From UBA7703 sp963667195 (GTDB taxonomy: Bacteria; Bacillota; Clostridia; Christensenellales; CAG-138): a stretch of DNA of 64,000 nucleotides. The DNA lies in the NCBI GenBank assembly GCA_963667195.1, contig OY762962.1, positions 1,860,001 to 1,924,000 on the forward strand, written 5' to 3'. The notes beneath the pieces were generated by a model, which worked only from the letters and a program-made list of their open reading frames with translations, ran no database searches and was not told the DNA's origin. Of this stretch, positions 7,806 to 15,005 are shown piece after piece. The position numbers were made by a program, and so were the translations under genes. Position 1 is the first letter of the stretch; the number at the start of each line of letters is the position of its first letter.

Positions 7806-8885
7806 ATGAGTTACACGTTTCCGGTGACGAGAAATCCGAACCCAAAGCCGAAACCTGCCGCGAGCGAGCTGGTCTTTGGCAAGCAGTTTACCGACCACAT
7901 GTTTGTGATGGACTATGACGAGGGCCAGGGCTGGCACGACGGAAAAGTCGTACCCTACGGCGATATTCTAATCAGCCCCGCTTCCAGCGTGCTGCACTAT
8001 GCGCAGATGATGTTTGAGGGCATGAAGGCGTACCGCACCGCGGATGGCCGCGTGCTGCTGTTCCGCCCGGAGATGAACGCCCGCCGCCTCAACCGCACCA
8101 ACGAGCGCATCTGCATGCCGCAGATGGACGAGGAGCTTTTCGTCTCCGCCGTGAAGGCCACCGTGCATGAAGACAAGGACTGGGTGCCGGATGCGCCGGG
8201 AACCTCGCTCTATATCCGCCCGTTTATCATTGCGGATGATCCCGCGCTGGGCGTCAAGGCCGCGAAGCACTACCGCTTCATGATCATCCTCAGCCCGTCC
8301 GGCCCGTATTACGCGGCAAACCGCGGCAAGCTCTCCACCACGCGCATCTTCGTCGAGGATGAGTACATCCGCGCGGCGCATGGCGGCACGGGCTACGCCA
8401 AGGTCGGCGGCAACTACGCGGGCAGCCTCCGCGCCTCGCAAAAGGCGTATGAGTGTGACTGCAACGACGTGCTCTGGCTCGACGCGATCGAGCACAAGTA
8501 TGTCGAGGAGGTCGGCTCCTCCAACGCGTTCTTCGTCATCGGCGACGAGGTGGTGACAGCTCCTCTCGCGGGAACGATCCTGCCCGGCATCACGCGCGAC
8601 AGCGTGTTGACCCTGCTTCGCGAATGGGGCGTGACCGCCAACGAGCGCAAGATCAGCATCGACGAAGTGACCGCAGCCGCAAAGGAAGGCGCGCTCAAGG
8701 AAGCCTTCGCCAGCGGCACGGCAGCCGTGATTTCGCCGATGGGCTCGCTGCGGTACCTCGGCGAGGAATACGTGATCAACAACCGCGAGGTAGGCGCGCT
8801 TTCGCAGAAGATCTACGACGCGATCACCGGCATCCAGACCGGCAAACTACCCGATCCGCGCGGCTGGACACAAGAGGTCAAATAA
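7806..8885 (+). CDS. ilvE: Branched-chain amino acid aminotransferase (group II BCAT)
   Basis: A 359-residue PLP enzyme interconverting Leu/Ile/Val and their 2-oxoacids. It is the long BCAT type, with EGMKAYR, FRPEMNARRL, the PLP lysine Lys199 in GYAKVGGNYAGS, and EEVGSSNAFFV followed by LAGTILPGITRDS. I chose ATG 7806 because GAGGAG (7793-7798) is 7 bases upstream; an ATG at 7791 has no RBS. It lies about 220 bp after the amidase with no + strand terminator between, so it probably falls under the same T-box. No clear terminator follows. Confidence 0.95.
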   Translation: MSYTFPVTRNPNPKPKPAASELVFGKQFTDHMFVMDYDEGQGWHDGKVVPYGDILISPASSVLHYAQMMFEGMKAYRTADGRVLLFRPEMNARRLNRTNERICMPQMDEELFVSAVKATVHEDKDWVPDAPGTSLYIRPFIIADDPALGVKAAKHYRFMIILSPSGPYYAANRGKLSTTRIFVEDEYIRAAHGGTGYAKVGGNYAGSLRASQKAYECDCNDVLWLDAIEHKYVEEVGSSNAFFVIGDEVVTAPLAGTILPGITRDSVLTLLREWGVTANERKISIDEVTAAAKEGALKEAFASGTAAVISPMGSLRYLGEEYVINNREVGALSQKIYDAITGIQTGKLPDPRGWTQEVK

Positions 8886-8934
8886 AAAGTCACAGGATGT
8901 TCAAAATCATATAGCCGCTATAACAAAACGCATC

Positions 8935-8962
8935 TTGTGTTTTTGTACGGCGAGCATATAAT
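8935..8962 (+). promoter_or_regulatory. Candidate promoter of a small RNA
   Basis: TTGTGT (8935-8940), 16-bp spacer, perfect TATAAT (8957-8962). The start of transcription would be near 8969, just before the structured element. Confidence 0.55.
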
Positions 8963-8969
8963 ACAGTCT

Positions 8970-9042
8970 TGTTCCGGCACGTTGCCTCGCAGTTTGGTGT
9001 GAAATATCACGAACGCGCGGTGGGCGTGCCGGATCGTTTTTT
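8970..9042 (+). ncRNA. Candidate small structured RNA with terminator
   Basis: CCGGCACG (8974-8981) pairs perfectly with CGTGCCGG (9025-9032), followed by ATCG and T6 (9037-9042). The 43 bases between the arms can fold further, for example around GGTGTGAAATATCAC. With a promoter just upstream and a terminator at the end this looks like an independent RNA of about 70 nt. I could not match it to a known riboswitch class. It does not overlap a convincing ORF. Confidence 0.5.
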
Positions 9043-9131
9043 GGCCGAAATTGCGGGTTTATCGCTCCCGCTGCGCCGTGGTTGTTCCACGATGGAGCAA
9101 CAATTCAAAAACGCCGGAAAATCTCAGAAAA

Positions 9132-9266
9132 ATGGAGATTATCTGGTTGTATGAATGGACAGACCAAGATTTAGAATCGTTGAATAAGCAACAAAAAGAA
9201 CAAATAACGTTTTATTACTATCAGGCAATCGAAACGCCAGTATCGATTTATCGCCTACACTCTTGA
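9132..9266 (+). CDS. Possible 44-residue small protein
   Basis: An ATG-started frame in AT-rich sequence, rich in Trp, Tyr, Glu and Gln (MEIIWLYEWTDQDLE opening). No good RBS is visible. It could be a small protein, the decayed end of a gene or chance. It ends at the TGA that overlaps the TTGACA of the next promoter. Apart from this, the small RNA and the promoter at 9263, I see nothing in 8886-9418. Confidence 0.25.
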   Translation: MEIIWLYEWTDQDLESLNKQQKEQITFYYYQAIETPVSIYRLHS

Positions 9267-9291
9267 CAGCGCGATTTTCTGGCGCGATACT
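9263..9291 (+). promoter_or_regulatory. Promoter of the DUF5692-type membrane protein
   Basis: TTGACA (9263-9268), 17-bp spacer, GATACT (9286-9291). The leader to ATG 9419 is about 120 bases. Confidence 0.6.
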
Positions 9292-9418
9292 AGCGATATC
9301 AGGCGGAAATTGTGGGGAAACAAGCCGCCTGTTGCGCCGCGATTGGAGCGAAAATTGCGGCGGAACGCTTGAGTTCGGTTTCGCCGCACCGGAAAGCGGC
9401 GCTACGGGAAAGGGAGAT

Positions 9419-10405
9419 ATGTTTACATTTGCGCAAGGCGTGCCGGCCCTGACGGTTTGGGCAATCTGGCTTGCGGTGTTCGCGGGATTGTTCGTGTTCA
9501 ACGAAATCGCGCGTCGCTGGAAATGGGCCGGGTTCGTCAGCTTCATCGTGCTGCCCATCACGCTCTCCGTCATCTGGTTCACCGTGATGAAGGACAAGAC
9601 CTACACCGACTGGTTCCACCTGATGAAGGTGTACTCCGCGACCATCGGCTGCATCGGCTTCTGGCTCATCCGGCACCTGCAGAAGCGGGACAAGCTCACG
9701 GGTGAGATCAAGTGGCGTCTCGCCGACATGAAGTGGGCGCTGATCTTCCCGCCGCTGATCCTCGCGATCAACATCCTCGAGGCGTGCGTGCGCGACTTCC
9801 AGGTGGGCGCGATGTACTGGCTCGCCAACTCCGGCCCGATCGAGGGCGAAGTCACCGGCGTGTTCGGAGGCCCCTGGAACATCATGAACGGCATCGCGGG
9901 ACTGCTCAACATCATCACCATCACGGGCTGGTTCGGCATCGTGATTCGCAAAAAGACGAAGCTCGACGGCAGCCGCGACATGCTCTGGCCGGATATGCTT
10001 TGGTTCTGGATCATCGCGTATGACCTTTGGAACTTCACGTATACCTACAACTGCATCCCGACGCACGCGTTTTATGCGGGCTTCGCGCTGCTGCTTGCGC
10101 CCACGCTCTGCGCGTTTACGGTAGGCAAAGGCGCATGGCTCCAGCACCGCGCCCAGACGCTGGCGATCTGGTGCATGTTCGCCCAGACGTTCCCGCTGTT
10201 CCAGGATAGCGGCGTGCAGATGGTCACCAGCACCTATAACCCCGTGATCTACACCGTGTTCGGCGCGCTGGCGCTTGCGGTCAACGTGGCGGTGCTCGTG
10301 TACATGATCTACAAGGCGGTCAAGACGAAGCGCAATCCCTACAAGGCAGAGCTTTATACCGACCTGAAGCAGTATCAGGAAGTCAAAGCGCTGGCGGAAC
10401 AATAA
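9419..10405 (+). CDS. Multi-pass membrane protein, DUF5692-type
   Basis: A 328-residue integral membrane protein with about eight hydrophobic segments separated by short charged loops (e.g. RHLQKRDKLTGEIKWR). It is rich in Trp and has a conserved-looking DLWNFTYTYNCIPTHAFYAG stretch. It resembles DUF5692 proteins of gut Firmicutes; I know of no established function. The start is ATG 9419 after AAAGGGAG; the upstream open frame is non-coding. It is monocistronic, between its own promoter and a terminator. Confidence 0.75.
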   Translation: MFTFAQGVPALTVWAIWLAVFAGLFVFNEIARRWKWAGFVSFIVLPITLSVIWFTVMKDKTYTDWFHLMKVYSATIGCIGFWLIRHLQKRDKLTGEIKWRLADMKWALIFPPLILAINILEACVRDFQVGAMYWLANSGPIEGEVTGVFGGPWNIMNGIAGLLNIITITGWFGIVIRKKTKLDGSRDMLWPDMLWFWIIAYDLWNFTYTYNCIPTHAFYAGFALLLAPTLCAFTVGKGAWLQHRAQTLAIWCMFAQTFPLFQDSGVQMVTSTYNPVIYTVFGALALAVNVAVLVYMIYKAVKTKRNPYKAELYTDLKQYQEVKALAEQ

Positions 10406-10426
10406 AATAGCGAAAAATAGCAGAAA

Positions 10427-10472
10427 AACAGCCTCTTCCGAGCGATCGGTAGGGGCTGTTTTAGTATTTTTT
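10427..10472 (+). terminator. Terminator after the DUF5692-type gene
   Basis: AACAGCC (10427-10433) pairs with GGCTGTT (10454-10460), with an inner CCGA/TCGG pairing and a T-rich tail to 10472. It also marks the left edge of the AT-rich island. Confidence 0.85.
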
Positions 10473-10582
10473 AAATTCTCTTCTTAGTCGATTTAACAAG
10501 ATGCTATTTATTTATCACAGTTTGTTGATTTATAATTGAAATGTAGTTAATATGAAAGAAATCATATATGTTGGAGGGACTT

Positions 10583-11206
10583 ATGTACGAAGAATTAAAG
10601 ACAGAAATTTCTACAATTCTCGAAATTGTCGATAAGTGTCCCGTAGATCTAAAACAACAATGCTTCGATATTCTACTTCATTCGTTTATAGAAGATAGCA
10701 AAAAAGTTAAAACAAAAACGCACGACAATGTAGTCATGAATACAATTGAGCAAGAGCGATTACCAATCCCTCAGGCTATTTCTGGAAGTGCTTCTGAAGA
10801 TGTAAAACTTAATATGTTTCACACTGCGGTAAGACGAATGCTCGAAGCAAATAGTATAACGATTGAGGACTTAAACAAGCTTTATTATCAAGAAGGAAAC
10901 GTTATAAAACCCTTATATGAGCATATGAAGACTACGCTGACCAGCGATTCCCAGATAAGGTTAGCACTTCTTACTGCATTTGAAAATGGATACTCAAATA
11001 ACGAATTGGTAGCTGATGTTGAAAATGTAAGAGACAGATGTAAAGCTTTTAAGTGCTATGATGGAGGTAACTTTACAGCGATTTTCAAAAGAAGCAAATC
11101 CTTTTTTGACGGTCTGGAAGAATCCTCTATGAAGACTTTCAAGCTCTCTGTAGAAGGGAAAAAAGAACTTTGTATAGTCCTTCGCGATATGGCAAAAGGT
11201 GAGTAA
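10583..11206 (+). CDS. Unknown protein, first gene of an AT-rich accessory pair
   Basis: A 207-residue soluble protein I do not recognise. It is mostly predicted helical. The C-terminal 60 residues (CYDGGNFTAIFKRSKSFFDG, then LSVEGKKEL) have the look of a winged-helix-type domain, which would allow DNA binding; that is a weak inference. I chose ATG 10583 because GGAGGG (10573-10578) is just upstream. Its stop overlaps the next start by one base (TAATG), so the two proteins are made together. Base composition is far more AT-rich than the flanking core genes, which suggests acquisition by transfer. Confidence 0.8.
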   Translation: MYEELKTEISTILEIVDKCPVDLKQQCFDILLHSFIEDSKKVKTKTHDNVVMNTIEQERLPIPQAISGSASEDVKLNMFHTAVRRMLEANSITIEDLNKLYYQEGNVIKPLYEHMKTTLTSDSQIRLALLTAFENGYSNNELVADVENVRDRCKAFKCYDGGNFTAIFKRSKSFFDGLEESSMKTFKLSVEGKKELCIVLRDMAKGE

Positions 11207-12024
11207 TGGAAGAGGATTTTGAGGCAATCGTCTCAAGCTATCGAGACGATTTAGTTAAGTTAAAAAAAGGAATTACCCAGTCAAAGCTTACGATTATATC
11301 AAGGAAAGAGACTCTTTCAGCAATCGGATTAGTTGCGCGTACTTGGTTTAAGGTAATTCAACCAAAATTAACAAAACTTGGGATATCGAAGAATACACTA
11401 GATGCGTATTCATCTAGCTTCTCCGGGTTACTTACATATGCAAATAAACCTAGTAAGAGTAGTTCGGTGCTGAATAAACTTAATGCGGTCATAGTTAATT
11501 TTCATGATGATATAATTCTTCCAGTTCTTACTTTGGCTTCAGAAAAACAGCACACAGAACTTGAGATGATAATTGAAAAGATCAAGGACCCAGATGAGAA
11601 TGATTATTTACGAGAGGCAGTATCCTGCGCCGAGAGTGAATATTTCCGTGCTGCAATAATTTTGGGTTGGTGTGCAACTATTGACAGAATTCACAGAGTA
11701 ATTGAAAAAAACGGGTTCGCGACATTCAGCATTAAAACTGAAGAGATGAAGAAAATGACTACAGGACGCTTTAAGCGATTTAACAAGTCTTATACAATAA
11801 CTAGCATCAGTGAGCTTCAAGAAGTGTTTGACAGCGATACACTACAAGTTTTAGAAGCATTGGGGTTGATTGATAATAATCAAAACACAAGGTTAACAGG
11901 GTGCTATAATCTACGATGCAATTGTGGACATCCCGGCAATGCGCCGATAACTAAGTACAACGCCATGTCTTTCTTCTCTGACATCATTGAAATAGTTTTA
12001 AACAATCCTACTTTTGAATTGTAG
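11206..12024 (+). CDS. HEPN-like protein, second gene of the accessory pair
   Basis: A 272-residue protein. The N-terminal half is helical and unknown. The C-terminal half looks HEPN-like: a helix AESEYFRAAIILGWCATIDRIHR (read from about residue 142) and later the motif Arg-Cys-Asn-Cys-Gly-His near residue 246, which fits the Rx4-6H ribonuclease-type signature of HEPN proteins, followed by a final helix. HEPN proteins often act as toxins or in phage defence. Neither a database match nor catalytic activity is shown here. Translationally coupled to the upstream gene and ended by the bidirectional terminator. Confidence 0.75.
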   Translation: MEEDFEAIVSSYRDDLVKLKKGITQSKLTIISRKETLSAIGLVARTWFKVIQPKLTKLGISKNTLDAYSSSFSGLLTYANKPSKSSSVLNKLNAVIVNFHDDIILPVLTLASEKQHTELEMIIEKIKDPDENDYLREAVSCAESEYFRAAIILGWCATIDRIHRVIEKNGFATFSIKTEEMKKMTTGRFKRFNKSYTITSISELQEVFDSDTLQVLEALGLIDNNQNTRLTGCYNLRCNCGHPGNAPITKYNAMSFFSDIIEIVLNNPTFEL

Positions 12025-12041
12025 TTTGAGGATTTAAAGTA

Positions 12042-12075
12042 AAGAAACCTCCCGTAGCCAAGCGGGAGGTTTCTT
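12042..12075. terminator. Bidirectional terminator between convergent island genes
   Basis: Perfect 13-bp stem AAGAAACCTCCCG (12042-12054) with CGGGAGGTTTCTT (12063-12075). It serves the + strand pair and the - strand membrane gene. Confidence 0.88.
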
Positions 12076-12091
12076 ATTTATTAACCTCGAC

Positions 12092-12925
12092 CTAATTATG
12101 AAACTTATTATTACAATTCGGACAGAGTTCTGGGTTTGTTGAAAACCCTGAATAACCACATTTGTAACAATGATATTCGACTAGGTTTTTTTCAAGCGTT
12201 GATAGGTAATCCATTATGCTTGGATAAGCTGATTTGACTAATTTAATATAGTTATCACTAACAATCTCACCATGAACACCTCGCGTCGCTATCTTGTTAA
12301 CTTGCGTGATTATTTCATAATAACGAGCATCAATGGCATTAAGTCGTACTAAGTATTGCAGCATTCTTGAAATTGTTCTATCTCCATCATAATTTAACTT
12401 CAGACATATATTCGAAAGCTTGCTTTCAATTTCAAACCTGGTTTTAAATAGTAAAATCGGAACTTCTTCGTTTTCGAACTGCATTGTAATTATGGTTGGT
12501 TGACTTGAGGCTTTTAATTCTCTGATCAAAAATTCTAGATGCTCGAGTTGCTCCTTGCTTGCAAGAGGTGAACTAATGACATTTACTGACATAGAAGCGT
12601 AATTGACATTCTTAAAATCGACGATTTGCATTTTGATGTCAGCTATGGATTCTTTTAACTCAACATTAGCTTTCACCAACTCTTTTTTTAGCTTCACACC
12701 TAAGAATTCAAACTCCGAGAATAGAGGCAAGAGAAGGAGAATGACCCAAACGATACCTATTAATGCAAGTGCATTGATTTGCGTCAACTCGTATACTTTG
12801 AAACGATATACAAACATATATATTGAACTGATCATCGTTAGGAGGACATACCACCAATTTGAGATGAGCCATTTAAGAATATTGGCGACTAGGGTTTTCT
12901 TACTTTGCTGATTTGAACCTTCCAT
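12092..12925 (-). CDS. Membrane protein with C-terminal zinc ribbon (unknown)
   Basis: A 277-residue protein. Two transmembrane helices lie at about 24-43 and 51-70, followed by a charged, coiled-coil-like region (about 76-110) and a helical cytosolic domain. Near residue 215 there is a TRGVHGEI motif reminiscent of DUF4145/HEPN-type folds, but the Arg-His spacing is too short for the active HEPN signature. The C-terminus has a rubredoxin-like zinc ribbon, CYKCG and CPNCN. It is AT-rich like the facing gene pair and belongs to the same island. Function unknown. Confidence 0.78.
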   Translation of the reverse strand: MEGSNQQSKKTLVANILKWLISNWWYVLLTMISSIYMFVYRFKVYELTQINALALIGIVWVILLLLPLFSEFEFLGVKLKKELVKANVELKESIADIKMQIVDFKNVNYASMSVNVISSPLASKEQLEHLEFLIRELKASSQPTIITMQFENEEVPILLFKTRFEIESKLSNICLKLNYDGDRTISRMLQYLVRLNAIDARYYEIITQVNKIATRGVHGEIVSDNYIKLVKSAYPSIMDYLSTLEKNLVEYHCYKCGYSGFSTNPELCPNCNNKFHN

Positions 12926-13007
12926 ATGTGTCCACCTCGATATTTACTGTATTAAAAATACCACCAAGTAGAGTAAATATCAATATACGGTTTTGAAAGT
13001 TAACAAG

Positions 13008-13607
13008 TCAATACCCCAAACTTTCCCCAACCAACACAACCTCCGTCGTCTTCACGCTCCGCATCGGCCAGAGCAGCGTGGCAACCCCGCAGCAGATGCG
13101 ATCACTGCTCGCGCAGTTATAGCACTTGATCTCTTTCCCCACCGCGCAGGGCGTCTTGAGCCCGAGGCGGCGCGTGTTGAGCGGGGCAGCAATGTTGCGC
13201 GCGCGGAACACCGCGCTCTCGTAATCCTCCGTGAGCTTATTGATCCCCGCGACAAACACCACCCGCTCGTGGTTATACAAGGTCGCAGCGACGCGGTTGC
13301 CGCTGCCATCGATATTCACGATTTCGCCCGTCTCGGCGATGGCGTTGGCGGAGCTGAGATACACCTCGGCGCCTGCCGCCGCCGTGCGCGTTGCGGTATC
13401 GTTCGTGCGCCAGTGCCAGTAGACCGTATTGTTCTGCACGAGCCTATCGTATAGCCCCATCTGCTCGATGGTGACGCTGCCGCCGATGCCGACGGTCTTG
13501 CTGCTAATACTGCCCGCGAGATAGTCCGCGGCCTCGCTCGCGGTATCAAAATAGCGCACTGCAAACCCCTCGCGCGTGAGGGAGTCGATCGCCCGCTGAA
13601 CGTTCAT
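13008..13607 (-). CDS. LUD domain protein (LutC/DUF162-like)
   Basis: A 199-residue cytosolic protein of the LUD (lactate utilisation) family. It has the GIGGSVTIEQMGLYDRL opening of the fold, a NIDGSGNRVA segment and a cysteine-bearing C-terminal part (CYNCASSDRICCG). LUD proteins associate with iron-sulfur oxidoreductases for lactate; here none is adjacent, so the role is open. The ATG at 13607 follows AAAGGAGAAAC on the minus strand. Base composition returns to that of the core genome. Confidence 0.88.
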   Translation of the reverse strand: MNVQRAIDSLTREGFAVRYFDTASEAADYLAGSISSKTVGIGGSVTIEQMGLYDRLVQNNTVYWHWRTNDTATRTAAAGAEVYLSSANAIAETGEIVNIDGSGNRVAATLYNHERVVFVAGINKLTEDYESAVFRARNIAAPLNTRRLGLKTPCAVGKEIKCYNCASSDRICCGVATLLWPMRSVKTTEVVLVGESLGY

Positions 13608-13699
13608 GCTTGTTTCTCCTTTTAACGTTGATCACGGGTATTATACCACGCCGGGCACGGATCGATGCTGCGGAAAACGTCGATTGCGGTCGAAGGCGG

Positions 13700-13727
13700 T
13701 TGACGTAGAGCGCGCGCGAATTATAAT
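13700..13727 (+). promoter_or_regulatory. Promoter of ridA
   Basis: TTGACG (13700-13705), 16-bp spacer, TATAAT (13722-13727). Confidence 0.75.
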
Positions 13728-13766
13728 AGTAGGGAACAGTTTTACCGAAAGAGGAGAATAGAACGA

Positions 13767-14138
13767 ATGAAGACGATTCATACCGAACATGCTCCCGCGG
13801 CGATCGGCCCGTATTCGCAGGCGATCGTGAGCGGCGGATTTGTGTTTACCTCCGGACAGATTCCGGTCGACCCGAAAACAGGCGAGATCACGGGCGCGGA
13901 CGTCACCGCCCAGGCGGAGCAGGTGATGGCGAACCTTCGCGCAGTGCTGGAAGCCGCGGGCACCGACTTTAGCCGCGTGGTGAAGGCGACGTGCTTCCTC
14001 GCAACCATGGACGACTTTGCGGCGTTCAACGCGGTCTACGGGAAATACATGGTGAACAAGCCCGCGCGTTCCTGCGTCGCGGTTAAGACGCTGCCGAAAA
14101 ACGTGCTCTGCGAAGTGGAGTGCATCGCGGAAGTATAA
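13767..14138 (+). CDS. ridA: RidA family reactive intermediate deaminase
   Basis: A 123-residue YjgF/YER057c/UK114 protein. RidA hydrolyses enamine/imine intermediates released by PLP enzymes such as threonine dehydratase. Motifs include AIGPYSQAI at the start, SGQIPVDP, and the active-site region with ARSCVAVKTLP and CEVECIA at the C-terminus. RBS AGAGGAGAATAG precedes ATG 13767. Monocistronic, with its own promoter and several hairpins after it. Confidence 0.96.
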   Translation: MKTIHTEHAPAAIGPYSQAIVSGGFVFTSGQIPVDPKTGEITGADVTAQAEQVMANLRAVLEAAGTDFSRVVKATCFLATMDDFAAFNAVYGKYMVNKPARSCVAVKTLPKNVLCEVECIAEV

Positions 14139-14146
14139 GCTTTATT

Positions 14147-14280
14147 CAAATCCGGCGATTCATTCGCCGGATTTGCTGAGAATGCAGCCGAAAGGCTGCT
14201 TTCTTCACGCAGTAGAAAAAACCAACGGCAACGCGAAGCGTTGCCGTTGGGGTAGCGGGGTCGTACCACCCCGCTTTTTT
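14147..14280 (+). terminator. Cluster of four hairpins after ridA
   Basis: In order: CAAATCCGGCGA (14147-14158) with TCGCCGGATTTG (14164-14175); GCAGCC (14184-14189) with GGCTGC (14194-14199) then TTTCTT; a 13-bp stem starting CCAACGGCAACGC (14222-14234) with GCGTTGCCGTTGG (14238-14250); and GCGGGG (14255-14260) with CCCCGC (14269-14274) then T6 (14275-14280). The second and fourth are + strand terminators; the third is followed by T6 on the minus strand. Confidence 0.8.
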
Positions 14281-14302
14281 GCTACCGTAAAATTCTTCGC
14301 AG

Positions 14303-14442
14303 GAAGAAGCGTTTGCTTTCGCTTTCTGTTTCAATCGATATAAGGAAGAAGGAACACTCCTTTGGCGAAAGCCAAAAATACGATTGAAAGCAAAAACGAA
14401 GCAAAAATTCTTCCCGAATTTGCGGCAGGAGGGCGAACCCTC
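14303..14442. repeat. Long imperfect inverted repeat and hairpins, non-coding
   Basis: About 32 bases ending TTTCAATCG (14329-14337) are matched in inverted form by sequence starting CGATTGAAA (14381-14389). The centre holds TTTGGC-GAAA-GCCAAA. Just right lies GAGGG-CGAA-CCCTC (14429-14442). This might be a small non-autonomous insertion (MITE-like) or a structured RNA. No coding frame is convincing between ridA and 14706. Confidence 0.55.
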
Positions 14443-14614
14443 TAACTTGGTATTATCATATATTTTCTCGTGCGACGCAAGAAAAAATCACGCGAATCCT
14501 GCCAATTTCGCGCTGTTTCTCCGTTTTTTCGCTCTTTTCGCCGCCGCGCGAATGGATCGGGCAGTGAACGGTCGGAAACACGAAAAAATAATTCTGTACT
14601 TTAGCGCGATGAAG

Positions 14615-14669
14615 TGATAAAATGCGTAAGACGCACCGGAGATCACAGGAGCGAACCGGAGCCGGTGCG
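14615..14669 (+). promoter_or_regulatory. Extended -10 promoter and leader hairpin of the his operon
   Basis: TGATAAAAT (14615-14623) fits an extended -10 box. A hairpin CGCACCGG (14632-14639) with CCGGTGCG (14662-14669) follows in the leader, without a T run. An RBS-like TAAGGAAGTG precedes ATG 14706. Confidence 0.45.
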
Positions 14670-14705
14670 GCAAAACGGAAAAAATCAGGGTAAGGAAGTG
14701 CCAAC

Positions 14706-15005
14706 ATGGGTTTACCGAAAAACAAGCAGACGGACGCGCTCTTTTCCTCGGTGCTGAAGCTTCAGAACGTGGAGGAGTGCTATCGATATTTTGAGGATCT
14801 CTGCACGATTCAGGAGATTCGCGACCTCGGCCAGCGGCTGGAGATCGCCAAAGCGCTGGACGCGGGGGACACCTACCAGAGCGCGATTGAGAAGACGGGC
14901 GTGAGCACCGCGACCATCGGGCGCGTGAAGCGCTGCCTCAACTACGGCGCGGGCGGGTACCGCCTGGTGCTGGATCGCATGAAGCAAGAGGAGCAGAGCA
15001 AATGA
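14706..15005 (+). CDS. YerC/YecD family TrpR-related regulator
   Basis: A 99-residue DNA-binding protein of the TrpR superfamily. It carries the YerC-type sequence TIQEIRDLGQRLEIAK and the recognition region TGVSTATIGRVKRCLNYG. It heads the histidine operon and its stop overlaps hisZ by four bases. A role in controlling the his genes is likely from context, as seen for YerC homologues, but it is not shown by the sequence alone. Confidence 0.9.
   Translation: MGLPKNKQTDALFSSVLKLQNVEECYRYFEDLCTIQEIRDLGQRLEIAKALDAGDTYQSAIEKTGVSTATIGRVKRCLNYGAGGYRLVLDRMKQEEQSK

Noticed and set aside
14222..14280. On the minus strand GGGGTGGTACGACC followed by a terminator resembles a T-box antiterminator.
   Set aside because: The sequence forms its own perfect hairpin, no stem I features lie upstream, and the only gene downstream in that direction is the oppositely oriented ridA.
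14425..14445. A tRNA T-arm-like stem (GAGGG-TTCG-CCCTC on the minus strand).
   Set aside because: No acceptor, D or anticodon arms in proper spacing; only a small hairpin.
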